The notes below the pieces were generated by a model, which was not told the origin of the DNA, made no database searches, and saw only the letters and a list, made by a program, of their open reading frames with translations. The position numbers and the translations under genes were made by a program. DNA of 64,000 nucleotides from Kibdelosporangium aridum. Lineage in GTDB: Bacteria > Actinomycetota > Actinomycetes > Mycobacteriales > Pseudonocardiaceae. The DNA lies in assembly GCF_900176515.1 (NCBI RefSeq), contig NZ_FWXV01000001.1:1376564-1440563 (forward strand), given 5' to 3'. This document shows positions 9,372-19,414 of this stretch, one piece after another; the stretch's first letter is position 1; every line of letters starts with the position of its first letter.

Positions 9372-10313
9372 ATGAAAAGGGCGCTATTGGTCGGCGTAGA
9401 CCGATATGACGGTTTCACGGATTTGTCTGGCTGTGTAGCCGATGCGAATGCGCTCTTCCCGTTACTCGCCCGCAATGAAGACCGCTCACGCAACCTGGAC
9501 TGCAAGGTGCTGACGGAGAGGGCGACCCGGGCCATGTTTCTGCGTCAGATCAGCGAGTTGCTCTCCAACGGCGCCGATTTCGCCCTGCTGTACTTCGCTG
9601 GCCATGGCATCCCGGTGAATGGCGACGTCGCCCTCGTGACGTCCGACGGGGACCGGGCCACCCCAGGCGTGCGGTTCACCGAGGTCCTTGAGCAGGTCAA
9701 GAATTCGAAGGTGAACGAGGTCGTGATCATGCTGGACTGCTGCTTCTCCGGTGGCGCGGGCACGATTCCGGCACTGGATGGAGGCGCCGCGATGATCCGC
9801 AGCGGAATGTCCGTGCTCACCGCCGCCCGGTCGGACCAGGTCTCGATGGAGTTCGACGGTCGTGGCAGGTTCTCGACCCACGTCGAGAGTGCGCTGGAGG
9901 GCGGTTCCGCGGACGTCCTGGGGCAGGTGACCATCGCCGGTCTCTACGCCTACCTGTCGGAATCCTTCGGAGCGTGGGAACAGCGCCCGACGTTCAAGGC
10001 GAACATCGACCGGTTGCACACCGTGCGCCGCTGCCGCCCGGTGGTGCCGCTGGACAGCCTGCAGCAGCTTCCCACCTGGTTCCCGACTCCGAACGCGGAA
10101 CTGCCGCTCGGCCCTAGCTACGAGCCGGACGCACGACCGCACGACCCGGAGCACGAGGCCATCTTCGAGCAACTCCAGAAATGCCGAGCTGCCAAGCTGG
10201 TGGAACCAGTTGGCACACCGCACATGTACTACGCGGCAATAAATTCGTTGAGCTGCAGGCTGACGCCGTTGGGCAAGCACTACTGGAATCTCGCGAAGAA
10301 CGATCGGATCTGA
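9372..10313 (+). CDS. Caspase-family (C14-like) protease
   Basis: A 313-residue cytoplasmic protein. The p20-like caspase fold spans about residues 1-215: MKRALLVGVDRY opens the first strand, the catalytic His is H78 in YFAGHG and the catalytic Cys C124 in LDCCFSGG. A C-terminal domain (about 258-313, starting EHEAIFEQLQKCRAAKL) resembles small effector-associated winged-helix modules but I cannot name it. The start is the ATG at 9372, with GGAG seven bases before it; an in-frame upstream codon at 9348 has no such signal. The TGA ends one base before the GTG of the next gene, so the two are translationally coupled. Bacterial caspases act as proteolytic effectors or processors in conflict systems; the substrate here is unknown. 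Confidence 0.85.
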   Translation: MKRALLVGVDRYDGFTDLSGCVADANALFPLLARNEDRSRNLDCKVLTERATRAMFLRQISELLSNGADFALLYFAGHGIPVNGDVALVTSDGDRATPGVRFTEVLEQVKNSKVNEVVIMLDCCFSGGAGTIPALDGGAAMIRSGMSVLTAARSDQVSMEFDGRGRFSTHVESALEGGSADVLGQVTIAGLYAYLSESFGAWEQRPTFKANIDRLHTVRRCRPVVPLDSLQQLPTWFPTPNAELPLGPSYEPDARPHDPEHEAIFEQLQKCRAAKLVEPVGTPHMYYAAINSLSCRLTPLGKHYWNLAKNDRI

Positions 10314-10314
10314 C

Positions 10315-12519
10315 GTGCCCGATCACAAGGACGTTGAGATCCCTGCAGTCAACATCGTCGCGAGCGAAGCTGACCGATCGGTCCGCAATCTGCTCGCGAA
10401 CGGACTGTCGAACATGGGGATGCCCATCGCCACGGACGCCAGCGGTGCCTCAACCGTGGTCGTGCTCAGCACAGAGGCTTTGACCGATCCGGAGTGGCGC
10501 CGTCAGCTGCAACGACATGCGGACACTCGAATCGTGCCCGTAACTGTAGGCACGATCCCCTCCAGTAGTGACGTTCCCTCCGCTGTCGGGGACATCAACT
10601 GGGTGGTGTGGGAACCGGAGAACACCCTCGGCTCACGCTCCCGCGTGTTCTCAGCGCTCCGGTCGGACTTGTCCCGGTACCAGACGGCACGCAGTCTTAC
10701 CGCCGAGGCGAACGCGTGGCTGGCCGAGGGCCGGTCACCTCATCTGCTGATCAGTGACCGGCGCCGCGCCCAGTCGGCCGTCGACCATCTCCGTGACGCA
10801 GTTCACGACCCGCTCGCTGCTCTCCCTCAGCATGTTCTCGAGTTCGTCACCGAGTCCTACCGGGTGCGACGCAAGGACCGCACGAAACAACTGCGTAAGT
10901 GGGGTGTCCGAGGTCTGGCGACTGTGGTTGTCGTCGCCCTGACGGTGAGTGTCGTGGCCACAGTGCGCGTTCTGGTGAAGAACAACAACTTGGCCTCTCA
11001 AGGCAACTATCCGACGTTCATTAGCGAGCGGCCGGACCGGCTGGCCATGCTCAGCGCCGCGAACCTGCTTCAGGGCGACGTGGCCAACGAGACCGTGGCA
11101 CGTCAGGTGATCGCCGCGCAGCTTCCACTGCCGTGGTCTATGGGGGCGCTCAACGTCGACTCGGACGCGAACGTTCTGGACGCCTCGGTCAGTGAGCACG
11201 GCGACCGCGTGCTCACTGTGGACGCACGCGCCAACCTCGCGCTGTGGGACACCCGCACGGACACGGCGTTCTGGCGGAGGAACCTGGGGGACGGTAACTA
11301 CGCGACCTTGGACGCCTCTCCCGACTTGGCCAGAGCGGTCGCGACAGTCCGCAGTGACCTGTACTTCGTGCACCTAAATCCATGGCACATCAAACGGGTT
11401 GGCTTGCCGACTGAACCGACATCGGTCGCGTACGACCTCACGCGCGGGGTGGCGGTCGCGGCCACGGACAGCGCTATCTACATCGTGTCCGCTGACGGTT
11501 TTCGTCAGCTCGGCAAGTACACCATCCTGGCCCTGCGCCGCACAACGGCCGGCGATGTGCGGGCACTGGTCCGTGACGGCGGACAGCTGGCGATCATCGA
11601 TCCGGTCGCAGGCAAGACGATCGCCAGCACTCAATTGCCCGAGTGGCGGTTCGAAGTGGGCGCGCTGGGACCGGACGGCCGGTCCGCGGCGGTGACCGCA
11701 GCGGACCGGCAGATCCTGTTCGCCACGGACAACCTCGCCTTCACCCGGACTGGTCAGGCAGTCCCCGATGTGGTGTCGATCCTGGCTATCCTTCCCGGCG
11801 GCCGGATCGCCTTCGCGGGCGGGCAGTTCGGTGTGCGGATCCTCGACTCCCGCACCGGGCTCACGCTGGGTACCGTGTGCCGCTCATTCGGGGTGAACCA
11901 GTCCATTGTGGCTGCTGCCGACGGCGATGTGGTCGCTTGCCTCAACTACGCCACGGTGGATCTCTGGCGGACCGCTCACCTGAGCCCCGTCCTGCCGCCA
12001 GCAGCCGGCAAACCGTTGGGCAGCAGCGCGTCCTTGACCGTCGGCGAAGTGTCCGTCTCAGGCGACGTGACAGGCCGGATTACCGTCACGACCTCTGCAC
12101 ATGGACAATCACGGCAGACGAAGGTGCTCGCCGCGCACGGACCGATAACGGCGATCATGATCAGCCCGGACGGCCGATCGGTTGTGGCCGGTTCGGCCGA
12201 CGGTGAGGTTGCCCAGCTCAGCCTGTCGAGCGACGGGGTTATGGCCGTGGTCAACTGGCAGGCGCCCGACGGTGCACCGGTCACCCAGGTCGGTTGGGCT
12301 GACGAGCCTGGGCGGTTGCTCGCCCACACGGAGGCAGGAAACTGGTGGACACCATCATCTTGCGATCACTGCGACGACACCACACAGCTCGTGGCGCACG
12401 TTCGTGCCCGGATGTGGGGTTGTTACACCGAGAACCAGATCGAGTTCCTGACCGACGAGACTAAGAAGGCCTTGGGCGTCTCGCTGTGTCAGCACGTCCC
12501 GGATGCCGAGGCTGGCTAG
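10315..12519 (+). CDS. TIR-like / transmembrane / WD40 beta-propeller protein
   Basis: A 734-residue membrane protein. Residues 1-125 look like a degenerate TIR-type domain: a STVVVLSTEALTDPEWRRQ strand-helix and RIVPVTVG strand. The usual [F/Y]-[I/L]-S-Y-S start and a clear catalytic Glu are missing. A basic stretch precedes one membrane helix at about 197-221, and residues ~245-720 form beta-propeller repeats (recurrent DGRSAAVTAAD and SPDGRSVVAGSADGEV motifs). The N-terminus is probably cytoplasmic with the propeller on the other side, though the reverse cannot be excluded. It starts one base after the caspase stop and ends one base before the next start, so the three genes are an operon. 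Inferred role: a non-catalytic partner or adaptor of the following TIR protein. Confidence 0.7.
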   Translation: MPDHKDVEIPAVNIVASEADRSVRNLLANGLSNMGMPIATDASGASTVVVLSTEALTDPEWRRQLQRHADTRIVPVTVGTIPSSSDVPSAVGDINWVVWEPENTLGSRSRVFSALRSDLSRYQTARSLTAEANAWLAEGRSPHLLISDRRRAQSAVDHLRDAVHDPLAALPQHVLEFVTESYRVRRKDRTKQLRKWGVRGLATVVVVALTVSVVATVRVLVKNNNLASQGNYPTFISERPDRLAMLSAANLLQGDVANETVARQVIAAQLPLPWSMGALNVDSDANVLDASVSEHGDRVLTVDARANLALWDTRTDTAFWRRNLGDGNYATLDASPDLARAVATVRSDLYFVHLNPWHIKRVGLPTEPTSVAYDLTRGVAVAATDSAIYIVSADGFRQLGKYTILALRRTTAGDVRALVRDGGQLAIIDPVAGKTIASTQLPEWRFEVGALGPDGRSAAVTAADRQILFATDNLAFTRTGQAVPDVVSILAILPGGRIAFAGGQFGVRILDSRTGLTLGTVCRSFGVNQSIVAAADGDVVACLNYATVDLWRTAHLSPVLPPAAGKPLGSSASLTVGEVSVSGDVTGRITVTTSAHGQSRQTKVLAAHGPITAIMISPDGRSVVAGSADGEVAQLSLSSDGVMAVVNWQAPDGAPVTQVGWADEPGRLLAHTEAGNWWTPSSCDHCDDTTQLVAHVRARMWGCYTENQIEFLTDETKKALGVSLCQHVPDAEAG

Positions 12520-12520
12520 C

Positions 12521-15055
12521 ATGAGCAAGGTCTTCCTGTCCTACTCACGAAACGATCTCTCCAAAGTGGACGCCATAGCAGACGTCCTCGACCAGGCGGG
12601 CGTGCCAGTTTGGATCGACCGGCGGGACATCCCGGTGTCCGTTCCGTGGTTCGACGAGGTGCGCGACTCGATCATGGAAGCGCCGCTCGTCGTCATTTGC
12701 GAGTCGCTGGACTGGTATTCCTCCGAGGCGTGCCGGCTGGAGCTGCTGGCCGCCGAGGAGTACGGCAAACACATTGAGCACGTCGATGTGGCGGACCAGG
12801 ACCCGGTCTTCGCCGGGAAGCAAATCGCGCGGATGTACGGCGAACTGAGTGCCGCAGATCATGTGCATGCCGAGTTGCTGGGTCGGGCCGGGGCATGGGC
12901 ACGGGCGGGACGCTCCAGCCGGTCTCTGGCCCTCGGTAAGGCGTTGCGGCGGCTGTGTTCGGTCGAGAACAAGACCGGGCTTCCGCTCACCCCGGACGCC
13001 CGGGACTATCTCAGGGCCAGCCGGAAACGCCATCGGCGCCGCCGGACACTGGCCCTGTTCGGCGCTTCAGTGCTGGCGATCCTCCTGCCGCTCGGCCAGT
13101 CGATCCTCAAAGCCAAGGACATGATCAGTGAAAAGACCGCCGCAGCCGCAGAAGTCTTCCTGCCGACAGCGTCGATCGGGCTACAGCTGAAATGGGACGT
13201 TTACGGCGCCCTCGAACAGGCCAGTCAGCGGGTCTTCCAGGGACACACCGAGTTTCTCACCCGCAACGCGCTGATGGACGCACTCGACGTGCCCGTGCCG
13301 GACTCGTCCCTAGTCGCCGCGGGACGCCAGCTCGTCGGCTTCACCACCGGTGAGATCGCGGCCGATCCGGTCGTCATGGACACCATGGGCGGGACGGGCT
13401 CCGCCGCGTCAAAGCCGCACCAAGTCAGCGAAATCTCCGCCGGCGACAAGGGCGAGGTGCTGACCGCGCCTGGCGCACTGTGCGACGCCGAACACGTCGC
13501 CGTCTCGCCGGACAGTCAGTCCAAAGTAGGTATTCGCAATCGGCGGATCTGCCTGTCCACTGGGAAACACGCACCGGTGACAGCCACGCTGTCCAGCCCA
13601 CTCACTTCGGTGGCGGCAGCTGGCGGCACGGTCGCCGTTGGCGACGCCAACGGCACCGTGCACGTGCTGAACAACCTGGTCGAAGTTGGGTCCACCACGA
13701 TCTCCGCCGGTCCGGTCGACCGGCTCAAACCAAGTCACGACAACCAGTTCTTCGCCGCGGCAGACGGCAGAACCGGACTGGTCCATATCCTGCTGGCCAA
13801 GGACGGGTCGGTGTACCGCAAGATCTCCACCGCACAGGTGCCATCCGCGCTCGCTTTCTCGCCGGACAACCGAGTCCTCGCGGTCGGCGTAGGCGAATCC
13901 GTCGAACTGGTGGACCTGACGACCGGTGTCGTCAAGACGACGCTGCGGGGCGGTGTGGGTCTCGTCCGCGACCTGGCCTGGTCCGCTGATGGAGCCAAGG
14001 TGTGGGCGGTGGCTGGGGACAACCGTGTCACCTCGTGGCCATGGCGGTCCGGGCGCGTGCTGTTCGACGACGCGACGGCGTGGTTCGTGGGTTTGTCCGA
14101 TGTGGATCCCAGCGGACGTGTGACGGCCTTCCGCCGCGATGGGACCATCGAGACCATCGACGCCATCGACGCCATCGACCCAGTGAACGCGAGCGTGACA
14201 ACGACCCGAACCTCACAGCAGGAGGTCTACAACGGAGCGACCGACAGTTCCGGCACGAACGCGGCATTCGGCCTGGCCAACGCCGTGATGCTGCGTGACC
14301 TCGGCACCGGTTCGGAACGCACCGTCCCCGTCCCGAACTGCCTGGTGAGCTCACTCGGGTTCGCCCGGCACACACCGACCGTCTACGGGGCGTGCGTGGG
14401 CGGGATGGTGGTCGCCATCGACATCCGTTCTGCAAAGGTGATCAAAACGATCGACATCCCACGACTTGGGGCGCAGTCGCTCGCCGTCATCCCGGACACC
14501 GACCGGCTGCTGGTCGGCGGCTACGACGGTAGCGTGTTCGAGACCGACTCTCAGCTGACCAACGTCGCTACGCCGCATCCGTCCAAGAACCTCAGCCCGG
14601 TCCGGACCATCGTGGTGTCCGCTGACGGTCGCACTGCGTTGGCTCTCACCGACGGCACTGGCAACGTCGGCTACGCGTTCGCAGGTCATCGCGGCGTGGG
14701 CGGCGACTGGCGCTGGGACACCATGATTCTGTCAGGCGCGACCGGGACCGGTCAGGAGATCCGCGCGGCCGCACTGACTAAGGACGGCAAGCTCGGCGCG
14801 GTCGGCTTCGCGGACGGCACCATCGAGGTGTTCCTGCCCGAGGACATGTCGCCGGGCTGGCATTGGACTGAGATGTCTGGCTCGATCCGTGGCCTGCAGT
14901 TCACCGGCGACAACCAGATGCTTCTCGTCGCCACCCGGGACGGCATGATCAACGTGATACCTTCCTGTCCCAACTGCCACTCGATCCAGGCGTTGGCCCA
15001 GACTGCGGACCGCAGAGTATCCAACGCCAGGACCATGGGCCTCTTCACCGGCTAG
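12521..15055 (+). CDS. TIR-domain / transmembrane / WD40 beta-propeller protein
   Basis: An 844-residue protein with a canonical N-terminal TIR domain (about 1-150). It has VFLSYSRND at 4-12, a VPVWIDRRDI strand, and WYSSEACRLEL at 65-75 where E74 aligns with the catalytic Glu of TIR NAD-hydrolases. A basic segment and one membrane helix (about 176-196) follow, then a beta-propeller from ~240 to the end with many SPDNRVLAVG/SADGAKVWAV-type blades. The ATG at 12521 directly follows the previous stop and has GAGG nine bases upstream. The propeller may sense a ligand or protein and control an NAD-depleting TIR; that is inference from architecture. An in-frame 9-bp tandem repeat lies near 14155-14180. 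The gene closes the caspase operon. Confidence 0.82.
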   Translation: MSKVFLSYSRNDLSKVDAIADVLDQAGVPVWIDRRDIPVSVPWFDEVRDSIMEAPLVVICESLDWYSSEACRLELLAAEEYGKHIEHVDVADQDPVFAGKQIARMYGELSAADHVHAELLGRAGAWARAGRSSRSLALGKALRRLCSVENKTGLPLTPDARDYLRASRKRHRRRRTLALFGASVLAILLPLGQSILKAKDMISEKTAAAAEVFLPTASIGLQLKWDVYGALEQASQRVFQGHTEFLTRNALMDALDVPVPDSSLVAAGRQLVGFTTGEIAADPVVMDTMGGTGSAASKPHQVSEISAGDKGEVLTAPGALCDAEHVAVSPDSQSKVGIRNRRICLSTGKHAPVTATLSSPLTSVAAAGGTVAVGDANGTVHVLNNLVEVGSTTISAGPVDRLKPSHDNQFFAAADGRTGLVHILLAKDGSVYRKISTAQVPSALAFSPDNRVLAVGVGESVELVDLTTGVVKTTLRGGVGLVRDLAWSADGAKVWAVAGDNRVTSWPWRSGRVLFDDATAWFVGLSDVDPSGRVTAFRRDGTIETIDAIDAIDPVNASVTTTRTSQQEVYNGATDSSGTNAAFGLANAVMLRDLGTGSERTVPVPNCLVSSLGFARHTPTVYGACVGGMVVAIDIRSAKVIKTIDIPRLGAQSLAVIPDTDRLLVGGYDGSVFETDSQLTNVATPHPSKNLSPVRTIVVSADGRTALALTDGTGNVGYAFAGHRGVGGDWRWDTMILSGATGTGQEIRAAALTKDGKLGAVGFADGTIEVFLPEDMSPGWHWTEMSGSIRGLQFTGDNQMLLVATRDGMINVIPSCPNCHSIQALAQTADRRVSNARTMGLFTG

Positions 15056-15057
15056 TT

Positions 15058-16773
15058 CATCGGACGAGCCGGGTGACGAGCTGATTCTCAGGATAGCTGC
15101 AGTAGAACTCGGATCCGCCCGGCAGGACGGAGTACAGCTCACTGGGAGTGGTGTGCGTCGAGGTGACGGTGGCCGACCGGCGGTTCGATCATCACCAGTT
15201 AGGTCGGCTTGCCGTAGGTTCCAGCGACGATCTGCGCAGGGCCGACAGCGAAGGTCCCGTTGAACCGTGCTGCTGGTACCACCCGGACCACTCTCGAGTC
15301 CACGATCTCGGCCAGCAAGGAACTTTCCAGACTGCCCACGACGAGCGCTTGGCCACGGTGGCCGGGCTGAACCCCAGGGCAATGGTTTCGGTGAGGGATA
15401 AGGACTTCGGGTCGATGCGGGCTAGCGACAGACCGGTCACCGGTGCCACGACGATGGAGTCTCTGGTTGCCGCGAGCCTCATCGGGCGCCTGGTACCGGG
15501 ATGCGGGTGACCTGACGACCGGTAGCCTTGTCCAGCACGAGAACGGTTTCTGTCCGGGGCAGCGAGACGAACACGTGCCTGACGGCTTCGGCTAGGCCAC
15601 CGGGGAAGTCGGGTAGATCCTGTGTCCACGTCACGGAGCCGGGCTGCTGACCGGCAGTGCTGACCGCGATGACTCGATAGGGCGTGAAGGCCTTGGCGTA
15701 CACCATGTCTGAGCCTGCGAACAGTTCATTGGCTGCCTTGGGCAGTTGTACGAGAAGGTGCGCGGGCGAAGGGGTGAGCTCCTCGATCTTCGTGCCCGAC
15801 TCGTTCAGGCCGAGGACGGTGCCCGACGCTGACATCACCAGCGGACGGCAGGCTTTGTGAGAGCAGGACCATGCCAGGTGGTGGCGTTGAGGCTGGGACC
15901 GCGGGCTGCGCGAACAGCAGAGACGACGCAAATGACAAGACCAGTGAGGCGATCCACGGCCATGTCCCGAACCGCCGCGCCCGTCTGATTCGCCGAGCTT
16001 GCACGGCGGTGGGAGACCTGCGCAACAGACCGGCGGCGTCGGTGCCCGGGCGGCGAACTGCGAACTCCGGATCGCTGACCGGCTGACGCGGACTTCCCAC
16101 GATGCTTGCCATGGCCGACTCGATCGCCGCCTGGTAGGCGATGTCCTCGCGGCTTCGGGCGGTGGCCAGCGTGATCTCGCCGTCGTTGGTGAACGACAGA
16201 ACCAGCACTGCGTCATGAGCGAGATTGGCCGTCGGAATGCAGGCCGGATCGACATCGAGGGCGCTGCACAGTACTGACAGCCGTATCCGCAGCTCCCGAT
16301 AGGGCGCAGGCGGCAACACGAATATCGTCTTCGATAACGCTTGTTTGGCTCTGATCAGCTTGATCTCGTCGCGCAGGCTGGATGATCTGCCTACCATCAG
16401 CACGATCGCGCTGGAGCGTTCGACCAGTGCGGCGACTGCGGCCTCCCAGTTGTCATCCGAGTGGTACTCGCGGACCGCGCCCAGTCGCGGCAGCTTCGTC
16501 CCCGGCTCACCCAGTGTGACCGGGAGATCGAACTTCCACAGGCTCCACGTGATGATCTCCTCGAACCGCTCCTTGCGGCGTAGCGTGAGCCGTTGCAGGA
16601 TCGGCTGCCTCCCCGCCGAACTCGCCAAAGCTCCGACCGTACGCGGCCACCAGGCTGCCATGCCGGACATGGTCGAAATAGTCGCCGGTGCCTCCGATGA
16701 CGTCGGTCAGTGGCAGCGGTCCGTTCGACTGCGCGACGCATCTGCCTAGATCGCCGCTTGAAACGATCATCGA
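15058..16773 (-). pseudogene. Decayed YLRxF-type membrane/sensor protein
   Basis: Minus-strand homology is scattered over several frames. From the 5' end there is a segment with GSLVAAYGRSFGEFGG, then in a second frame RQPILQRLTLRRKERFEE, LPRLGAVREYHSDDNW and ERSSAIVLMVGR. A hydrophobic helix (PWIASLVLSFASSLLFAQPAV) follows, and then a third frame with VMSASGTVLGLNESGTKIE and VYAKAFTPYRVIAVST. Further relics continue to a stop near 15058. The N-terminal domain is the same type as the C-terminal domain of the intact gene at 17068-18918. At least four frameshifts are required, so it is dead. It lies convergent to the TIR operon and divergent from its intact relative. Confidence 0.5.
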
Positions 16774-17067
16774 GCCCAGACACTGGGCCCACTCGTCGGC
16801 GGCTGAGCGGGAGCCGATGACGTGAGTACGGCTGCGGCGAGCAGTGCGATTAATTTCAGAAGCCAGTAGTCCTTGCCGATGGTTATTGCGTTTCAGGTGC
16901 CTGGCAACGAAATGGTTACACAATCGGCTACGTCCATCTTTCGGTGGAATCGGCCGAGATTGGGGCCATTTGGTTAACGCTAGCTGCCAATAGTGCGAAG
17001 AAACATGTACGAGCACGTCCTTGGTGTCAGTTTGTAAATTTCGTGCAATGGCGGTGAATGAGGTCCG

Positions 17068-18918
17068 ATGATCCGGCTAATGATTTGCGGCGTCTTTGCC
17101 GGGCTGGCCATGACGACCGGCTGGACCCCGGCCGCCGTGGAACCCGGCCCGTGGGAAGTGCTTTCGGAACAGGAGCCGATGCCGCCGGGTGTGATCGCCC
17201 TGCGCAACAAGTGTCCGCAGGACCTGTCGATCTGGCAGCGACCGGATCCTCTGTGGGTGGCCACCAAGGTGTACACCTGCGCCAGTCCGACGGAGGCGCA
17301 GAAGCTCGCGGGCATCATGCGCAGCAATGCCAGTCCGGTGGACCGCCAACCGGTGTTCGGCGTGGGCATCGACTTCCAGACCGTCCAGCGGCCGAAGAAC
17401 CAGTGGATCGTCGACAGGTTCTGGGCACAGGGAAATCTAGTGCTGGTTGCCGAAGCCCAGTGTGGACCACATGACCAGGCCACCTGCCAGCGGTTCACCG
17501 ACGCGGTCGCACGCTCCTTCGCGGAATCCTTGCCGGGCGCTCCGTCACCGTGGCAGTCCACGAGCCTGAACGTGCTGACCGGGATACTTGCGCTGGGTGG
17601 CTTCGTGTGGCTGATGTCGGTCGGGTTGCCCGGTTTGATCCGCTATCTGCGCCGCGACAGGTATCCCTTGCCCGCCCAACACAGCGCATGGACCGATGTG
17701 AGCCGCGTTTCGTGGCGGCTGCGCTGGCAGTCTTTCGCTTGGGGAACGTTGGTCGGTCTCCGTCGGACCGCAGTGGTGCTCGCCGTGGTGCTCGCTGGCA
17801 CTCTGCTTGTGGTCCGTACGCCCGCCTCGGCCGTGGGACTCGTCGTCACGCTCGGGGCGATCGCCGGGCTGACGGTGCTGGTGCGGCGGGTTTGGCGGCC
17901 GGCATTTGGCACCAGGCGGCGATGGCGCGAGGTCCGCGACGGTGCAGGCTCGCGCTGGTACCTGCTTGGCGGCCTGGCCATCTTGGGGATCACCCGGTCA
18001 GCCCTGCTGTTCGTGCTGGGCAGCGTCCTAGTCGCTGCCTATTTCGAGGCGAGCGGCGGCTTCGCGAGCGCGCTCGCGATCAAACTGGCCGAAACCTCTT
18101 GGGGCACTACAGGTTTCTGGAACTACTACCTGCTGACGATCATCGGCATGGGCGCCGAGCAGGCCGCCGGACTGGTCGGACTGATAGCGGTCGCGGTGAT
18201 CGCCCTGCTCCTTGCCGTCGATCAGTTCGGACGGCGACTGCTGATGCCCACCGTGCGGCGCGCGGCCGGAACTCCCACGCCGGACGTGCTGTACCTGAGG
18301 AACTTCGGTGATGACAAGCTGCGGCTGCGCGCCAGCCGGATCAGCAGGCGTGGCCTGCTTGGCAGGCTTTCTCCCTGGCGCACAAGGCCATTCGAATCTC
18401 TTGTGATCCGCAGGCTGTCGGCGGCTGGCTCAGTCCTCGCGGTCAACGAGCCCGGACTGGTCCTTGCCTCGCACGGTGTGGAGAAGGTCAGGTTGCCCGC
18501 CGCCGGCTGGGAACCGGTGGTTGCGGAGATGGCCAGCCAAGCCAAGTTCGTCGTGGTCTCCGCTACGCCCACCACCATCAACCCAGGCTTCGCCGCCGAG
18601 TTGAACTTCCTCGCCACCACCCTCGGCCATCAACGGATCATGCTAGTTCTTGGCTCATGGCGCCGGGATCGGCTGGCCGCCAATTGGCAACGGTTCCTCG
18701 CCGCGACGGCTGGCCTGGAGTTGTTCTCCGGCGTCGAATCCGCCTGCCCCTCGCTGGCAACCCACGTGCTTGTGCACATTCCCGGGCTCGGCTGGCAAGG
18801 TTGGGGCGCCGAGGCGAGGTCGGAATGGACCTATGTGGTAGCCATCGATCAGGCGCTTCAGTACGCGTTGCCCCGATGGGAAGGCTTACGTGAGCCGGCC
18901 ACCACCGACGACGTATAG
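17068..18918 (+). CDS. Multi-pass membrane protein with C-terminal YLRxFxDD domain
   Basis: A 616-residue protein. A short N-terminal hydrophobic segment is followed by a likely extracytoplasmic domain with four or more cysteines (about 25-160). Predicted membrane helices lie at about 168-190, 233-250, 253-272, 298-325 and 353-386. The cytoplasmic C-terminal domain (about 405-610) starts with VLYLRNFGDD at 407-416 and contains PFESLVIRRLSAAG, AKFVVVSATPTTINPGFAAELNFL and QRIMLVLGSW, suggesting a Rossmann- or TIR-like alpha/beta fold. Start: ATG with GAGG four to five bases upstream. I know this domain only as an uncharacterised module of actinobacterial membrane proteins. Position after the TIR/caspase operon suggests a related role; enzymatic activity is unproven. 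Confidence 0.6.
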   Translation: MIRLMICGVFAGLAMTTGWTPAAVEPGPWEVLSEQEPMPPGVIALRNKCPQDLSIWQRPDPLWVATKVYTCASPTEAQKLAGIMRSNASPVDRQPVFGVGIDFQTVQRPKNQWIVDRFWAQGNLVLVAEAQCGPHDQATCQRFTDAVARSFAESLPGAPSPWQSTSLNVLTGILALGGFVWLMSVGLPGLIRYLRRDRYPLPAQHSAWTDVSRVSWRLRWQSFAWGTLVGLRRTAVVLAVVLAGTLLVVRTPASAVGLVVTLGAIAGLTVLVRRVWRPAFGTRRRWREVRDGAGSRWYLLGGLAILGITRSALLFVLGSVLVAAYFEASGGFASALAIKLAETSWGTTGFWNYYLLTIIGMGAEQAAGLVGLIAVAVIALLLAVDQFGRRLLMPTVRRAAGTPTPDVLYLRNFGDDKLRLRASRISRRGLLGRLSPWRTRPFESLVIRRLSAAGSVLAVNEPGLVLASHGVEKVRLPAAGWEPVVAEMASQAKFVVVSATPTTINPGFAAELNFLATTLGHQRIMLVLGSWRRDRLAANWQRFLAATAGLELFSGVESACPSLATHVLVHIPGLGWQGWGAEARSEWTYVVAIDQALQYALPRWEGLREPATTDDV

Positions 18919-19012
18919 CACGGTGCCGGTGGTGAAGCCCTTGGTCAGCGCAATCAACGCAGCCCAGGCGATATCCTTGTTGGTGCCGAACCGGCGGGCG
19001 GCAGGCTTCTAG
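18889..19012 (-). pseudogene. C-terminal tail of a short-chain dehydrogenase
   Basis: The minus strand encodes RRFGTNKDIAWAALIAL followed by FTTGTVLYVVGGGRLT and a stop. This is the conserved end of classical SDRs (xRFGxxxEIAxAxLxLxxxxFxTGxVLxVDGG). Only about 40 codons remain. The Rossmann N-terminus and Ser-Tyr-Lys catalytic motif are absent, and the tail overlaps the last 30 bases of the membrane-protein gene on the other strand. Confidence 0.7.
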
Positions 19013-19411
19013 GATGCGACCTCGTTGAGGAAGACTGCCGTGTCGTCTCCCATGTGTCAGAGTCGATGCCGGGCCGCGTTCGCGCTGACGCGCGTGGACA
19101 CACTGGATGCGGTGCTTCCCGCGGAATGCCTGGTCTGCTGCCGTCGACGTGGGGGCGCACCGAGCTGCGTCAGACCGTCACACCGATGCGGAACTCGCCC
19201 AACAGTGCGTGTGGAGCAAGACGCCGCACAGGCGTTGCGGAACGTACAACTGGCTAGCCTGCATGCGTGGCGAGATGTGTGATCCCGTCGTCCATGCGAT
19301 TCAGCCAAGCTGCTCACACTCATGAGTTCTATTCGCTCATATGGGCGCCTACTGTACGATCGGCGCGCTTTAGTGTCCTGAGTCGTTAATGCTTGAACAC
19401 CGTAGGCTTGG
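19013..19411. other. Non-coding stretch
   Basis: About 400 bases between the SDR tail and the IS630 relic. I find no supportable gene, RNA or hairpin; overlapping short frames in all six readings have no homology I recognise. Confidence 0.4.
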
Positions 19412-19414
19412 TTG

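Noticed and set aside
14153..14182. In-frame 9-bp tandem repeat in the TIR/propeller gene
   Set aside because: Only about three units encoding Ile-Asp-Ala. Probably simple slippage with no structural meaning.
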